Assembly: GCA_003228115.1 (NCBI GenBank)
Contig: QEVV01000002.1
Location: 62,001-126,000 of the forward strand
Direction: 5' to 3'
Length of the DNA stretch: 64,000 nt
From: Chloroflexota bacterium
GTDB lineage: Bacteria; Chloroflexota; Dehalococcoidia; Lucifugimonadales; SAR202-VII-2
Part shown: one piece after another, positions 25,668 to 33,459 of the stretch
How positions within the stretch are numbered: position 1 is the first letter of the stretch
Layout: each line of letters begins with the position of its first letter
The notes under the pieces: model-generated
Databases searched by the model: none
Told to the model about the DNA's origin: nothing
The model's input: the letters and a program-made list of their open reading frames with translations, nothing else
Position numbers and translations under genes: made by a program

Positions 25668-27086
25668 TCACTCCCAGGCCAGGCTCACCCCATTGCCCCA
25701 TAGGTCAACAGCCTCGATTAGGTCGAAGCCGCCAAGGTCAGCAAACTCCAATGTGATGCTGTAGGTTTCTGTGCTCGTACTGAAGCGCGCTGGCTCAATG
25801 GTCACGCCCTCGTAGACTGGATTGTCGATATCGACTGGGTCAATGCCTGCGCGCTCGTTGAAATCAACGACTTTCTCAACCGCGCCTGACACCACTCGTA
25901 TCTTGTTGAAATCCAGTTCGTCCCGGTCAGAAGTCACCCGTACGCGTAGCGGACTGGTCTGCAGGTACTCCACCTGAAGCGAGTTCTGATTGCCGTACGT
26001 TATGAAACCAACCGGGTTGATGTGCGGGTCTATGGCTTCCGAAGCGTAGTAGTCAGAGCAACCCGTCTGCTGGGCCTCTCGTGAACAAGTGGTGCCGATA
26101 CGCAGTTCAAAATGGACATGGTCGAATGTTGTCCCGCCGGTCTGGCCTAGGGTTCCAATGAGATCGCCCTTGCTAACAACCGCGTAGGGGCTGGATGTCG
26201 CTTCCTCGACTGTTATCGAATCCAAGTGGAGGTATAGAGAGAAGTAGCGGGTGTGCTCTCCTCCGTGAAAAGGGAAAGGAGTCTCAGTCTCGTGCCGGAG
26301 GATGACCACGGTGCCGCCCCCGGTGAAGGAACTACCCGGCTGCCCCTCTAGGTATGTGCGATAGACTTCCCCGTCCGCAAAGGCAACGACGGGCTCTCCG
26401 TGAACACCAGGGATATCGATGCCCCGGTGGTAATCATAGCGAAGGTCCTCTGATGCCTTTTGCCTGGGGCCAAAAGGCGACGATAGAACTGTGCCAACCG
26501 TAGGCCACATGGTGTCGTCGTAGCCAGTGATTGGATCACCCACGATGACGCTTTTCAGCGGGTCACGCCACTCGCTTTCCGACCTTCCAAAATTGCGGCC
26601 CACGAGGACCAAGTCCAGCACATTGACATCACCGTCCCCACTGACGTCGGCGGACGGGGCATCCACTGTCGGCGTATCGGACCCAAAGGCCTCCACCACG
26701 ACCAGCAGGTCTTCGACATCGACGTGGGAATTGCCGATGAGTTCGCCACCCAAGAGTGCTGCCTGGGGCACAACTATCAGCCCATCTGACTCGACCTCAA
26801 CCGTGCGTGTGGCAGGTAAGTAGCCCTGCGCTTCGATGGTCAAGACGTGCTCGCCCTGTCCGACATTGACGAACGCGAATGTCCCGCTGGCGTCGGTTGT
26901 AGCCGCTAGCGGCCCCAGCGTGACGGACGCCCCGCCGTGAAGTTGATGACCTTGAAGAAATACGGACCCTTCAACCGTGGCCGTTTCTTCCTGGGCTGCA
27001 GCCGTCGCAAAGGCGACCGGAGTACCACCAGCAAGAAGGCAGATCGCCAAAGCGAGGCCAAATACTCGGTGGACACGGGGAGGCAT
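25668..27086 (-). CDS. Secreted M23 peptidase with carboxypeptidase-regulatory and dockerin-like domains
   Basis: About 472 residues from the ATG at 27086; a TTG start at 27122 would add 12. A signal peptide (VFGLALAICLLAGGTPVAF) is followed by a carboxypeptidase-regulatory beta-sandwich (ATVEGSVFLQGH to LPATRTVEVES). Next is a dockerin-type Ca-binding pair with ADVSGDGDVNVLDLVLVG near residue 150. The LytM/M23 domain has HRGIDIPG near residue 220 and FDHVHFELR near 320, providing the zinc-binding HxxxD and HxH. A C-terminal Ig-like region follows. It likely cleaves peptide cross-links or binds at the cell surface. Monocistronic, convergent with dnaE. Confidence 0.85.
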   Translation of the reverse strand: MPPRVHRVFGLALAICLLAGGTPVAFATAAAQEETATVEGSVFLQGHQLHGGASVTLGPLAATTDASGTFAFVNVGQGEHVLTIEAQGYLPATRTVEVESDGLIVVPQAALLGGELIGNSHVDVEDLLVVVEAFGSDTPTVDAPSADVSGDGDVNVLDLVLVGRNFGRSESEWRDPLKSVIVGDPITGYDDTMWPTVGTVLSSPFGPRQKASEDLRYDYHRGIDIPGVHGEPVVAFADGEVYRTYLEGQPGSSFTGGGTVVILRHETETPFPFHGGEHTRYFSLYLHLDSITVEEATSSPYAVVSKGDLIGTLGQTGGTTFDHVHFELRIGTTCSREAQQTGCSDYYASEAIDPHINPVGFITYGNQNSLQVEYLQTSPLRVRVTSDRDELDFNKIRVVSGAVEKVVDFNERAGIDPVDIDNPVYEGVTIEPARFSTSTETYSITLEFADLGGFDLIEAVDLWGNGVSLAWE

Positions 27087-27160
27087 GGAGGCTCGTCCGG
27101 ATTGAGAGGAAATGTTGGTCAATTTACCATTCCGCGTAGCCCTGGCACCACGCTGCCTCC

Positions 27161-27688
27161 TCAGGAAACGGTCACAGCGCCTTTCTTCCCAGTTTGCTCA
27201 AGGTCCAGCAGACGCTGCTTCACGCCCAGACCCCCTGCGCCGTAGCCTCGCAGGTCGCCGGATGCGCCGATTACCCGCTGGCATGGCACCACAAGCACCA
27301 CTTTGTTGCTACCTATGGCCCTGCCTGCTGCGCGTGGCGCCTGGGGCACGCCCACCTGCTCAGCGACCCAGCCGTAACTACGGGTCTCGCCGTATGGGAT
27401 TGTGCGCAACGCGCTCCAGACGCGGCGTTGGAAATCCGTGCCCAAATCCGGGTCCGGTAGGTCTTCCGCGAAGGTCTCGGGCTGGCCATTGAAATAGGCT
27501 TCCACACGTCTGAAGAACCCCGCGAATGCGCCGTCATCTTGAACAGCTCTGTCCAACTCCTTACCCAGGTTGTCCAGGGCGCGTTCCGGCGAAGGTTGCG
27601 GCAGGGACACAGATCTCAACCCCTGTTCCGAGGCGAGGGCAGCCACCCATCCATGAGAGCCTTGCTGCAGTCCGTAGGTGAGCTTCAT
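27161..27688 (-). CDS. ogt: Methylated-DNA-protein-cysteine methyltransferase with PCQR active site
   Basis: A 175-residue Ogt/MGMT-type protein from the ATG at 27688 (GGGAGG upstream); the frame is open to 27775. TDFQRRVWSALRTIPYGET and SYGWVAEQVG form the helix-turn-helix that flips the damaged base. The active-site loop reads VVPCQRVIG with Cys136 retained and Gln137 where nearly all members have His. In studied enzymes that His relays a proton between Cys and Glu. RGYGAGGLGVKQRLLDLE supplies the C-terminal Glu and the Gly-rich turn. It is distinct from alkyltransferase-like proteins, which replace the Cys with Trp. Activity with Gln is plausible but untested. Confidence 0.85.
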   Translation of the reverse strand: MKLTYGLQQGSHGWVAALASEQGLRSVSLPQPSPERALDNLGKELDRAVQDDGAFAGFFRRVEAYFNGQPETFAEDLPDPDLGTDFQRRVWSALRTIPYGETRSYGWVAEQVGVPQAPRAAGRAIGSNKVVLVVPCQRVIGASGDLRGYGAGGLGVKQRLLDLEQTGKKGAVTVS

Positions 27689-27775
27689 AGTGTCCTCCCG
27701 TTTCATGTCCTTGGGGTTGGCCCATAGTAGCGCCCAAAGCCGGGGTTCCGAAAGGGGGTAATGGCCTAAGCGCAC

Positions 27776-28256
27776 GGCTTCCGTTTGCCTCCACAGGGAG
27801 CGCCCCGTCCTCGATCATCGTGGCGAGCGGGCGTGGCGAGCGTGGCTTTTGGTGGGGGGGGCGGGGCCGCGCTTCAACCGGTTGCCATCCATGTCCAGCC
27901 GTGACGCCATCCCCCACCACCAGTTGCCGCATCACGGAGTATCGGGGCCCGAAACGACTAGGCTGACGGCTCGAAAAGAACGAACTGATCGAGCTGAGGC
28001 CCTGGCGGACATGAATCCAAAACCAGTGAATGACTGTCCGGATAGGCCATGAACCGGTAGATGTAGAGGTTTTCATGCTACCAGCCATCCAGATTCCTGA
28101 TTGTAAATTTGACTGGCTTTGATTCTTCGCGGAGGTTGGGCGCCGCCCTGGAAACATCGTGCCATGTTGGTCGAGCCTCTACAGCCACGCAGTCAATAAA
28201 CCCAGGAATCTTTGGAAGAGGGGAGCGATGCTGGGCCATGAGGGAGGGCGGAGAAA
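27776..28256. other. Gene-free interval before tRNA array
   Basis: No credible gene in this 480-base stretch. A G-rich tract lies at 27850-27870. A minus-strand frame around 27900-28150 is open but shows no recognisable domain. Confidence 0.4.
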
Positions 28257-28333
28257 TGGTGGGCGATCCAGGACTCGAACCTGGGACCTCCTCGGTGTAA
28301 ACGAGGCGCTCTAACCAACTGAGCTAATCGCCC
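28257..28333 (-). tRNA. tRNA-Val (TAC)
   Basis: Complete cloverleaf on the minus strand. The acceptor stem is GGGCGAT, the D arm GCTC/GAGC, the anticodon stem CCTCG/CGAGG with loop TTTACAC (anticodon TAC), and the T loop TTCGAGT. Discriminator A and encoded CCA (28257-28259). Confidence 0.97.
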
Positions 28334-28349
28334 ATGTAAAGGAAGGGAG

Positions 28350-28425
28350 TGGTGCGCTTGGTGGGACTCGAACCCACGGCCTCAGCCTCCGCAGGGCTGC
28401 GCTCTATCCACTGAGCTACAAGCGC
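28350..28425 (-). tRNA. tRNA-Arg (GCG)
   Basis: Minus-strand cloverleaf with acceptor GCGCTTG/CAAGCGC, anticodon stem CAGCC/GGCTG and loop CTGCGGA, giving anticodon GCG. T loop TTCGAGT, discriminator A, CCA encoded at 28350-28352. Most bacteria read CGU/CGC with ACG (inosine), so GCG is unusual. Confidence 0.93.
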
Positions 28426-28457
28426 ATACTAGATCGGAAGGTGGGTGTCATGGTGGA

Positions 28458-28543
28458 TGGTGCCGAAGGGGAGATTTGAACTCCCACGCCCATACGGGCA
28501 CTGCGCCCTGAACGCAGCGCGTCTGCCTTTCCGCCACTTCGGC
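28458..28543 (-). tRNA. tRNA-Leu (CAG)
   Basis: Long-variable-arm tRNA. Acceptor GCCGAAG/CTTCGGC, anticodon stem CTGCG/CGCAG with loop TTCAGGG (CAG), variable hairpin GCCCGTATGGGC, discriminator A, CCA encoded. Confidence 0.95.
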
Positions 28544-28575
28544 ACGGCTTCATCATGCCTGGACCCTGTTAACCA

Positions 28576-28651
28576 TGGTGGGCGGCAATGGATTTGAACC
28601 AATGACCTCTTGCGTGTGAAGCAAGCGCTCTAACCCCTGAGCTAGCCGCCC
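28576..28651 (-). tRNA. tRNA-Val (CAC)
   Basis: Acceptor GGGCGGC/GCCGCCC, anticodon stem CTTGC/GCAAG with loop TTCACAC (CAC), T loop TTCAAAT, discriminator A and encoded CCA. Confidence 0.96.
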
Positions 28652-28755
28652 ACGCTGCCCACCATGGTCGAGTATAGCATCGGGGTGAGGTTTGCGGCAA
28701 CGCGATTGGCGGGCTGTAGTACGAGCTCCGGTGGCCTTGACGACATCGCGCCGGT

Positions 28756-28785
28756 TGGGGTGCGGCGGCGCAGCCCCAGGGGGAC
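28756..28785 (+). repeat. Dispersed GC-rich repeat, family B partial copy
   Basis: TGGGGTGCGGCGGCG then CAGCCCCAGGGGGAC matches the left part of the copies at 7989 and 11751. It lies between two tRNA genes. Confidence 0.45.
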
Positions 28786-28918
28786 AACAGAGCCTGTCCC
28801 GCCTACCCCAAAGGGATGGAGGCCCCCTTTGTTATGCAAAACGTTCGCGGGCGGGCCGGGGGGGGGGGGGGCCTCTGCGTAAGTTCAAAGGAAAAGGGGC
28901 AGGCCAGGTGGGAAACAA

Positions 28919-28993
28919 TGGTGGCAACGGTAGGTTTCGAACCTACGGCCTAGCGCTTATGAAGCGCCCGCTCTGCCTCTGAGCTACGTTGCC
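28919..28993 (-). tRNA. tRNA-Met (CAT) or tRNA-Ile2
   Basis: Acceptor GGCAACG/CGTTGCC, anticodon stem GGCGC/GCGCT with loop TTCATAA (CAT), T loop TTCGAAA, discriminator A, CCA encoded. It lacks the GGG/CCC stem of the initiator. Elongator Met and lysidine-modified Ile2 cannot be separated by eye. It is the first gene of the five-tRNA array. Confidence 0.93.
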
Positions 28994-29041
28994 ACCCAAG
29001 AAGCCGCGGGCCAGCCGCCCGCCAGTCGCCTCAGGTAAGAA

Positions 29042-29070
29042 ATGGTAGCCGAGCCTACCAGGGCTGTCAA
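29042..29070 (-). promoter_or_regulatory. Putative promoter of the five-tRNA array
   Basis: TTGACA (29065-29070), 17-base spacer, TACCAT (29042-29047) on the minus strand, about 50 bases before the tRNA-Met gene. Confidence 0.55.
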
Positions 29071-29191
29071 AGGCGTGTCGACCCCACCACACAGCCAGAA
29101 AGTGCACCGCTGAGGGCGCAGAGCACGCAGAGACAGATTCTGGCGCGCATCCCTGCGCTCTCAGCGCCCTAGGCAGTAAATACTTATCCAA

Positions 29192-29221
29192 TTGACACGC
29201 CAAACCCCGCCTGCCTACACT
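29192..29221 (+). promoter_or_regulatory. Putative promoter of the Rieske oxygenase gene
   Basis: TTGACA at 29192-29197 and TACACT at 29216-29221 with an 18-base spacer, 43 bases before the start codon. Confidence 0.45.
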
Positions 29222-29263
29222 GCGACTACTTGTAAGGGATGCCGTTTGCCAGGAGGTGGCTGC

Positions 29264-30565
29264 ATGCTGAGCGTCGAAGAAAACGAACGTCTAACACAGG
29301 TGGGACCAGGTACACCAACGGGCGAGCTGCTCCGGCGCTACTGGTACCCTGTCGCCACCTCAGCCGACCTGGCTGACAACCCCGTCAGGTCGGTCCTCAT
29401 CCTTGGAGAACAGCTCACCCTCTTCCGCGACGGCAAGGGCCGCCTGGGCCTCATCAACCAGCGTTGCGCCCATCGCAAGGTAGACCTTGTGGTAGGCATT
29501 CCTGAAGAGGACGGCATCCGTTGCCCTTACCACGGCTGGAAGTACGACATCAGCGGTCAATGCATTGAGCAACCGGCTGAACCGGCGGAAAGTACGTTCA
29601 AAGAACGTATCAAGCTCAAGTCCTACGCCGTGCAGGAAATGGGCGGGCTGATATGGGGCTACCTGGGGCCGGCACCTGCCCCGCTGCTGCCCAACTGGTT
29701 CATCTTCGTTCTGGAAAACTCTTTCAGACAGGTTGGGACTACGGTCGTCCCCTGCAACTGGCTGCAATGTCAGGAAAACTCCGCGGATACTGTCCACGCC
29801 GAATTCATGCACGGTACATGGTTCCGCTACATCCTCGACCGGGCTGGGAACCAGGACAAGGACAAGCGGGCATTCGCGAATATGTGGCTGCGCAAGCACA
29901 GCAAGCTGGCTTGGGAGCCCTTCGAGCACGGCATACGAAAGTTCCGCCTTCAGGAAGGCCAAGACGAGGCGACGACCCGCAGCTGGCAGATCGGTCATCC
30001 CATGGTGTTCCCAAATGTGGTGCTCATCGGGGGGCCGGGCTACAGCGAGTTCCAGATCAGAGTTCCCATGGACGACACCCATACATGGCATCTCATTTAC
30101 CAGGTCTTCAGCCCTGGGCCCACTGTCCAGGTGCCGGAGCAGAACCCTGTCCCAACGTTCCACGTGCCGATACATGAACTGCCCGACTATGTTCTGGGCC
30201 AAGACATGCGCCTTTGGGAGCTCCAGGGCGAGATCACTGACCGTTTCGAAGAGAGACTCGCGGAGTCCGACAAGGGTGTCATACTGCTGCGCAAGCAGCT
30301 TCAAGAGCAGGTCTCCATCGTGGAAGACGGCGGCGAGCCCATCAACGTTTTCCGTGATCCCTCCAAGAACGAGCGCATTGACCTGCCTTTCTACGACATC
30401 CCCCTCGACCGGTACGTCCCTGGGGTGGTCAAGTCCTTGAGCCAGGGCCAATGGAGCCCCCACATGGAAAGGATCGACCAGATGTTGATAGAGGGCGCGG
30501 AAGCAGAGAGGCTCGCCAACGGGTTCTCTGAGTTGGAAGCTTCAAACCAGTTGGAGATTGGGTAG
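29264..30565 (+). CDS. Rieske non-heme iron aromatic ring-hydroxylating oxygenase
   Basis: A 433-residue oxygenase subunit from the ATG at 29264 (AGGAGG 7 bases upstream). The Rieske 2Fe-2S centre is bound by C68-x-H70 and C87-x-x-H90 (CAHRKVDL, CPYHGWKYD). The mononuclear iron facial triad is indicated by D175, H178 and H183 in SADTVHAEFMHGTW. The start RRYWYPVATSADL and the size fit the phthalate 4,5-dioxygenase/vanillate demethylase group, whose members form homotrimers and need a separate reductase. No reductase gene is adjacent. It is followed 26 bases later by the D-aminoacylase-like gene, probably in the same transcript. Substrate unknown. Confidence 0.92.
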   Translation: MLSVEENERLTQVGPGTPTGELLRRYWYPVATSADLADNPVRSVLILGEQLTLFRDGKGRLGLINQRCAHRKVDLVVGIPEEDGIRCPYHGWKYDISGQCIEQPAEPAESTFKERIKLKSYAVQEMGGLIWGYLGPAPAPLLPNWFIFVLENSFRQVGTTVVPCNWLQCQENSADTVHAEFMHGTWFRYILDRAGNQDKDKRAFANMWLRKHSKLAWEPFEHGIRKFRLQEGQDEATTRSWQIGHPMVFPNVVLIGGPGYSEFQIRVPMDDTHTWHLIYQVFSPGPTVQVPEQNPVPTFHVPIHELPDYVLGQDMRLWELQGEITDRFEERLAESDKGVILLRKQLQEQVSIVEDGGEPINVFRDPSKNERIDLPFYDIPLDRYVPGVVKSLSQGQWSPHMERIDQMLIEGAEAERLANGFSELEASNQLEIG

Positions 30566-30591
30566 CAGGCATAGTAGCGCAAAGGAGCAAC

Positions 30592-32289
30592 ATGTCTTAC
30601 GACCTTCTGATCAAGAATGGCAGAGTTGTAGATGGCACGGGATCTCCCTCTTTCAAGGGAGATGTGGGGATAAAAGACGGCAAGATCGCTGAGATGGGGA
30701 AGCTGACCGGACCAGCCAAGCAGACCATTGACGCTGAAGGTCATGTTATCGCCCCAGGCTTCATCGACAACCATTGCCACTACGACGCCCAGATTACCTG
30801 GGACCCCCTCTGCACCTTCTCCTGCTATCACGGCGCAACGACGGTCGTCTTCGGCAACTGCTCCCTGGCACTAGCACCTGTACGCCCCGGCGACCACGAC
30901 GCTCTTATCTCAATGTTGTCGAGGGTCGAGGCCATCCCCCTGGATGTGCTGCAAGAGGGAATTAAGTGGTCATGGGAGTCGGTTGGCGACTACATGGACG
31001 CTCTCGAGGGCAAGTTGGGCATCAACGCAGGCGTCCTCATGGGCCACTCCGCCATCCGCCGATACGTGATGGGCGATGGCGCCTACGACCGACAGGCATC
31101 CGACGAAGAACTCAAGGCAATGCAGCAAGTTGTCCGCTTGGGATTGGTGGATGGCGCGCTGGGGCTCTCCTACAACCGAAACCGCGGGCACTTCGACCAC
31201 TCCGGCAGACCTCTTCCGGGCGTAATTGCTTCGTTTGAGGAGCTCTACGCTCTGGCAGAGGCAATGGGAGACGTGGGCACCGGCATCATCCAATCTGGCG
31301 CTTCGGGCCCCCTGGAGTTGGACGAGGGATATTGCACAAAGCTTTCTGAACTCAGCGGGCGCCCAGTGGTGTACAACCAGATCGTCCATCGGTGGACCGT
31401 CCCCGACCATTGGAAGCGGCACCTAGCCCATGTGGTAGAAACGGTGGGCAAGGGCAGCCGGGCCTATCCCCTTCTGAACCCTCGCCCGGTGAACCAGACC
31501 TTCACTCTGAAGAACTGCCAAGTCTTCGACCGGCTCCCGGCATGGAAGCCCATCATGGTCGCTTCTGTAGAAGACAAGATCGCCGCCTTCAAGGACCTCG
31601 AGTTACGCAAGGTGCTCCAGGCTGAGGCAGTGGATCGCATTGGCGTCCCAATGGACTCCATCACGCTGAAATGGGACAAAGCCTGGGTTGTGACGCCGGC
31701 GCTGGAGAAGAATGCGGGCCTGAAGGGTAAGAGCATTTCTGAGATCGCCGAGGAGACCGGCAAGAACGTCCTTGACGTGTTCCTTGACCTGGCCTTGGAA
31801 GAGGACATGGAGACCATCTTCGAGATGAGCCTGATCGGCGGCGATGAAGACGCCATGGCCGAACTGCTGACCAGCCCCTACCCTGTCATCGGCCTCTCGG
31901 ACGGCGGGGCGCATGTGGTCTTCGACGCAGGTTACGGCTACAGCACGCACCTTCTTGGGCACTGGGTCCGAGACAAAGGAATTATGTCCATCGAGGACGC
32001 CGTGCACAAACTGAGCTTTGTTCCGGCCACCGTCTTTGGCATGTACGACCGCGGGCTCATCCGCCCCGGCTACGTCGCCGACGTGGTGGTGTTCGACCCG
32101 GAGACCGTTGCCCCGGAGGAGACCACGGAGGTCTTCGACCTGCCGGGCGGCGGCAAGCGTCTGGCGCAAATGGCTCGCGGCATCGACTACACAATAGTGA
32201 GCGGTGAGGTCTTGATCGACCACGGCCAGCACACCGGAGCGCTGCCCGGCAAGATCGTACGGAACAGTAGGCACGGGCAGGAAAGCTAA
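30592..32289 (+). CDS. N-acyl-D-amino-acid deacylase-like amidohydrolase
   Basis: A 565-residue metal-dependent amidohydrolase. The N-terminal small beta-sandwich (LLIKNGRVVDGTGSP) leads to the barrel metal motif FIDNHCHYDAQ. Then come VVFGNCSLALAPVRP with the Cys conserved in D-aminoacylases, a long insert, and LSDGGAHVVFDAGYG with a late catalytic Asp. AAGGAG precedes the ATG. The GNC motif and length place it in the D-aminoacylase (cysteine-bridged) group. It hydrolyses an N-acyl amide or related bond in the cytoplasm. It is the second gene of a probable operon with the Rieske oxygenase and is closed by a perfect-palindrome terminator. Confidence 0.88.
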   Translation: MSYDLLIKNGRVVDGTGSPSFKGDVGIKDGKIAEMGKLTGPAKQTIDAEGHVIAPGFIDNHCHYDAQITWDPLCTFSCYHGATTVVFGNCSLALAPVRPGDHDALISMLSRVEAIPLDVLQEGIKWSWESVGDYMDALEGKLGINAGVLMGHSAIRRYVMGDGAYDRQASDEELKAMQQVVRLGLVDGALGLSYNRNRGHFDHSGRPLPGVIASFEELYALAEAMGDVGTGIIQSGASGPLELDEGYCTKLSELSGRPVVYNQIVHRWTVPDHWKRHLAHVVETVGKGSRAYPLLNPRPVNQTFTLKNCQVFDRLPAWKPIMVASVEDKIAAFKDLELRKVLQAEAVDRIGVPMDSITLKWDKAWVVTPALEKNAGLKGKSISEIAEETGKNVLDVFLDLALEEDMETIFEMSLIGGDEDAMAELLTSPYPVIGLSDGGAHVVFDAGYGYSTHLLGHWVRDKGIMSIEDAVHKLSFVPATVFGMYDRGLIRPGYVADVVVFDPETVAPEETTEVFDLPGGGKRLAQMARGIDYTIVSGEVLIDHGQHTGALPGKIVRNSRHGQES

Positions 32290-32329
32290 CCGGTCAGGCT
32301 GACTACCGCTTGGCAAAAGCTAACAAAGG

Positions 32330-32359
32330 AAGGGGCTCGGCGGTACCGCCGAGCCCCTT
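32330..32359. terminator. Terminator after the Rieske/deacylase operon
   Basis: A perfect 30-bp palindrome with half-site AAGGGGCTCGGCGGT is followed by CTTCTTCTTC. It lies 41 bases after the stop codon. Confidence 0.8.
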
Positions 32360-32366
32360 CTTCTTC

Positions 32367-32465
32367 TCACATCGCAGGTTCGTAACAGGCAAGCAACGAC
32401 CCCATCGTCTCAGCGCCACCCTCCATGTTGCGGGCCGCGTTGAGAATGCTGGCTTCCACCAGATC
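32367..32465 (-). pseudogene. Possible C-terminal gene remnant
   Basis: On the minus strand, about 33 codons run from an upstream TGA to a TGA at 32367 and read DLVEASILNAARNM, EGGAETMGSLLACY, EPAM. The composition looks protein-like and it lies just behind the hydratase gene, but there is no start and I do not recognise it. It could be chance. Confidence 0.2.
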
Positions 32466-32484
32466 TCAATGGAGGAGCCCCGCC

Positions 32485-33300
32485 TCAGGCTCCGGTGATT
32501 CGAAGCTCCACCTGCCCTAGAGTCCCGAAGTCCGCCACAAAATGATCACCTGGAGCGGCCGGGGTTAGGCCCGTGCATGTCCCGGTCGTGATAACCTCAC
32601 CCGCTGCGATGCCCTGTCCCAACTGGGATAGGTGATTGGCCGTCCATTCAAGAACGTAGAGAGGGTCTCCAAGGACGCTTGCTCCGGTGCCTTCGGCGAC
32701 AAAGACGCCGTTCTTCGACAGCCTAACCGCAAGAGCCTTCACGTCCATCTCCCGCCAGCCAGCCACGTCGGGGCCAGAAACGAAGCCTGCGTGCGCAACC
32801 ATGTCGGCGATGAGTCGCACGGGACCAATCCCTGCGAAGCCACCCTCGAACCGGCATCCCACAATTTCGATTGCGGGCACAAGTACGTCGACGGCTTCAA
32901 GTACCTCTTCACGGGTATAGGCATCCTGACGTGGCGGCAAGCTTCGACCGAAGCGGAAGGCGAACTCACTCTCAATGTTGATGTGGTGATTCGTGAAGAT
33001 CGCCACCTCGGCAGGGCTTTGATGGCAAAAGGGAGTAAACATTGGGGCCGTGGCCGGCCCATCAGTGCCCAGCAAATCTTGGGCCACCTTGCTCGTTGCC
33101 CCAACCTTCCAGCCGACCCTTGGCATTTCAGCCAAGGTCTCAATACGCCATTGGACTTGATAGGCGTTATCAGTGGAATGAAGGCCATCGGCTGCGTCGC
33201 GCCCCGCCAGTCCGCCAAAAGTCCTTGCTTCCCAGAGCGTGCCGGCCACTTGATCTACTGCTGGCGTAGACCGTGATTTTTCTGCCTCGTTCGTCATCAT
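32485..33300 (-). CDS. 2-keto-4-pentenoate hydratase-family protein (FAH fold)
   Basis: A 271-residue protein of the MhpD/FAH group. WKVGATSKVAQDLLG, then APMF, the acidic metal-binding cluster IESEFAFRFGR, and VPAIEIVGCRFEG are the usual order; the C-terminal half has GDPLYVLEWTANHL and ITTGTCTGLTPAAPGDH. Members hydrate 2-hydroxypenta-2,4-dienoates or decarboxylate oxalocrotonate at a Mg centre after meta-cleavage of aromatic rings. The neighbouring Rieske oxygenase and dienelactone-hydrolase-like genes fit an aromatic catabolic theme. GGAGGAACG precedes the start. It is transcribed alone on the minus strand. Confidence 0.87.
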   Translation of the reverse strand: MMTNEAEKSRSTPAVDQVAGTLWEARTFGGLAGRDAADGLHSTDNAYQVQWRIETLAEMPRVGWKVGATSKVAQDLLGTDGPATAPMFTPFCHQSPAEVAIFTNHHINIESEFAFRFGRSLPPRQDAYTREEVLEAVDVLVPAIEIVGCRFEGGFAGIGPVRLIADMVAHAGFVSGPDVAGWREMDVKALAVRLSKNGVFVAEGTGASVLGDPLYVLEWTANHLSQLGQGIAAGEVITTGTCTGLTPAAPGDHFVADFGTLGQVELRITGA

Positions 33301-33459
33301 CGTTCCTCCGTTTGCTCAATCGCGGCCCCACTGTACACGAATTGGGCGTGACTCATTTCGAGGCGCTTGGTTGTTGGCCGAGCCAAAACATCGCTAGAAT
33401 GTCGCGCAGTGCCGCGGCAACATTCAATGCGGCCCAGTCAACCCGACAGGTGGACCAAC

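Noticed and set aside
27561-28157. 198-residue minus-strand frame near the Ogt gene
   Set aside because: Crosses the Ogt N-terminus and a G-rich low-complexity tract; no recognisable domain.
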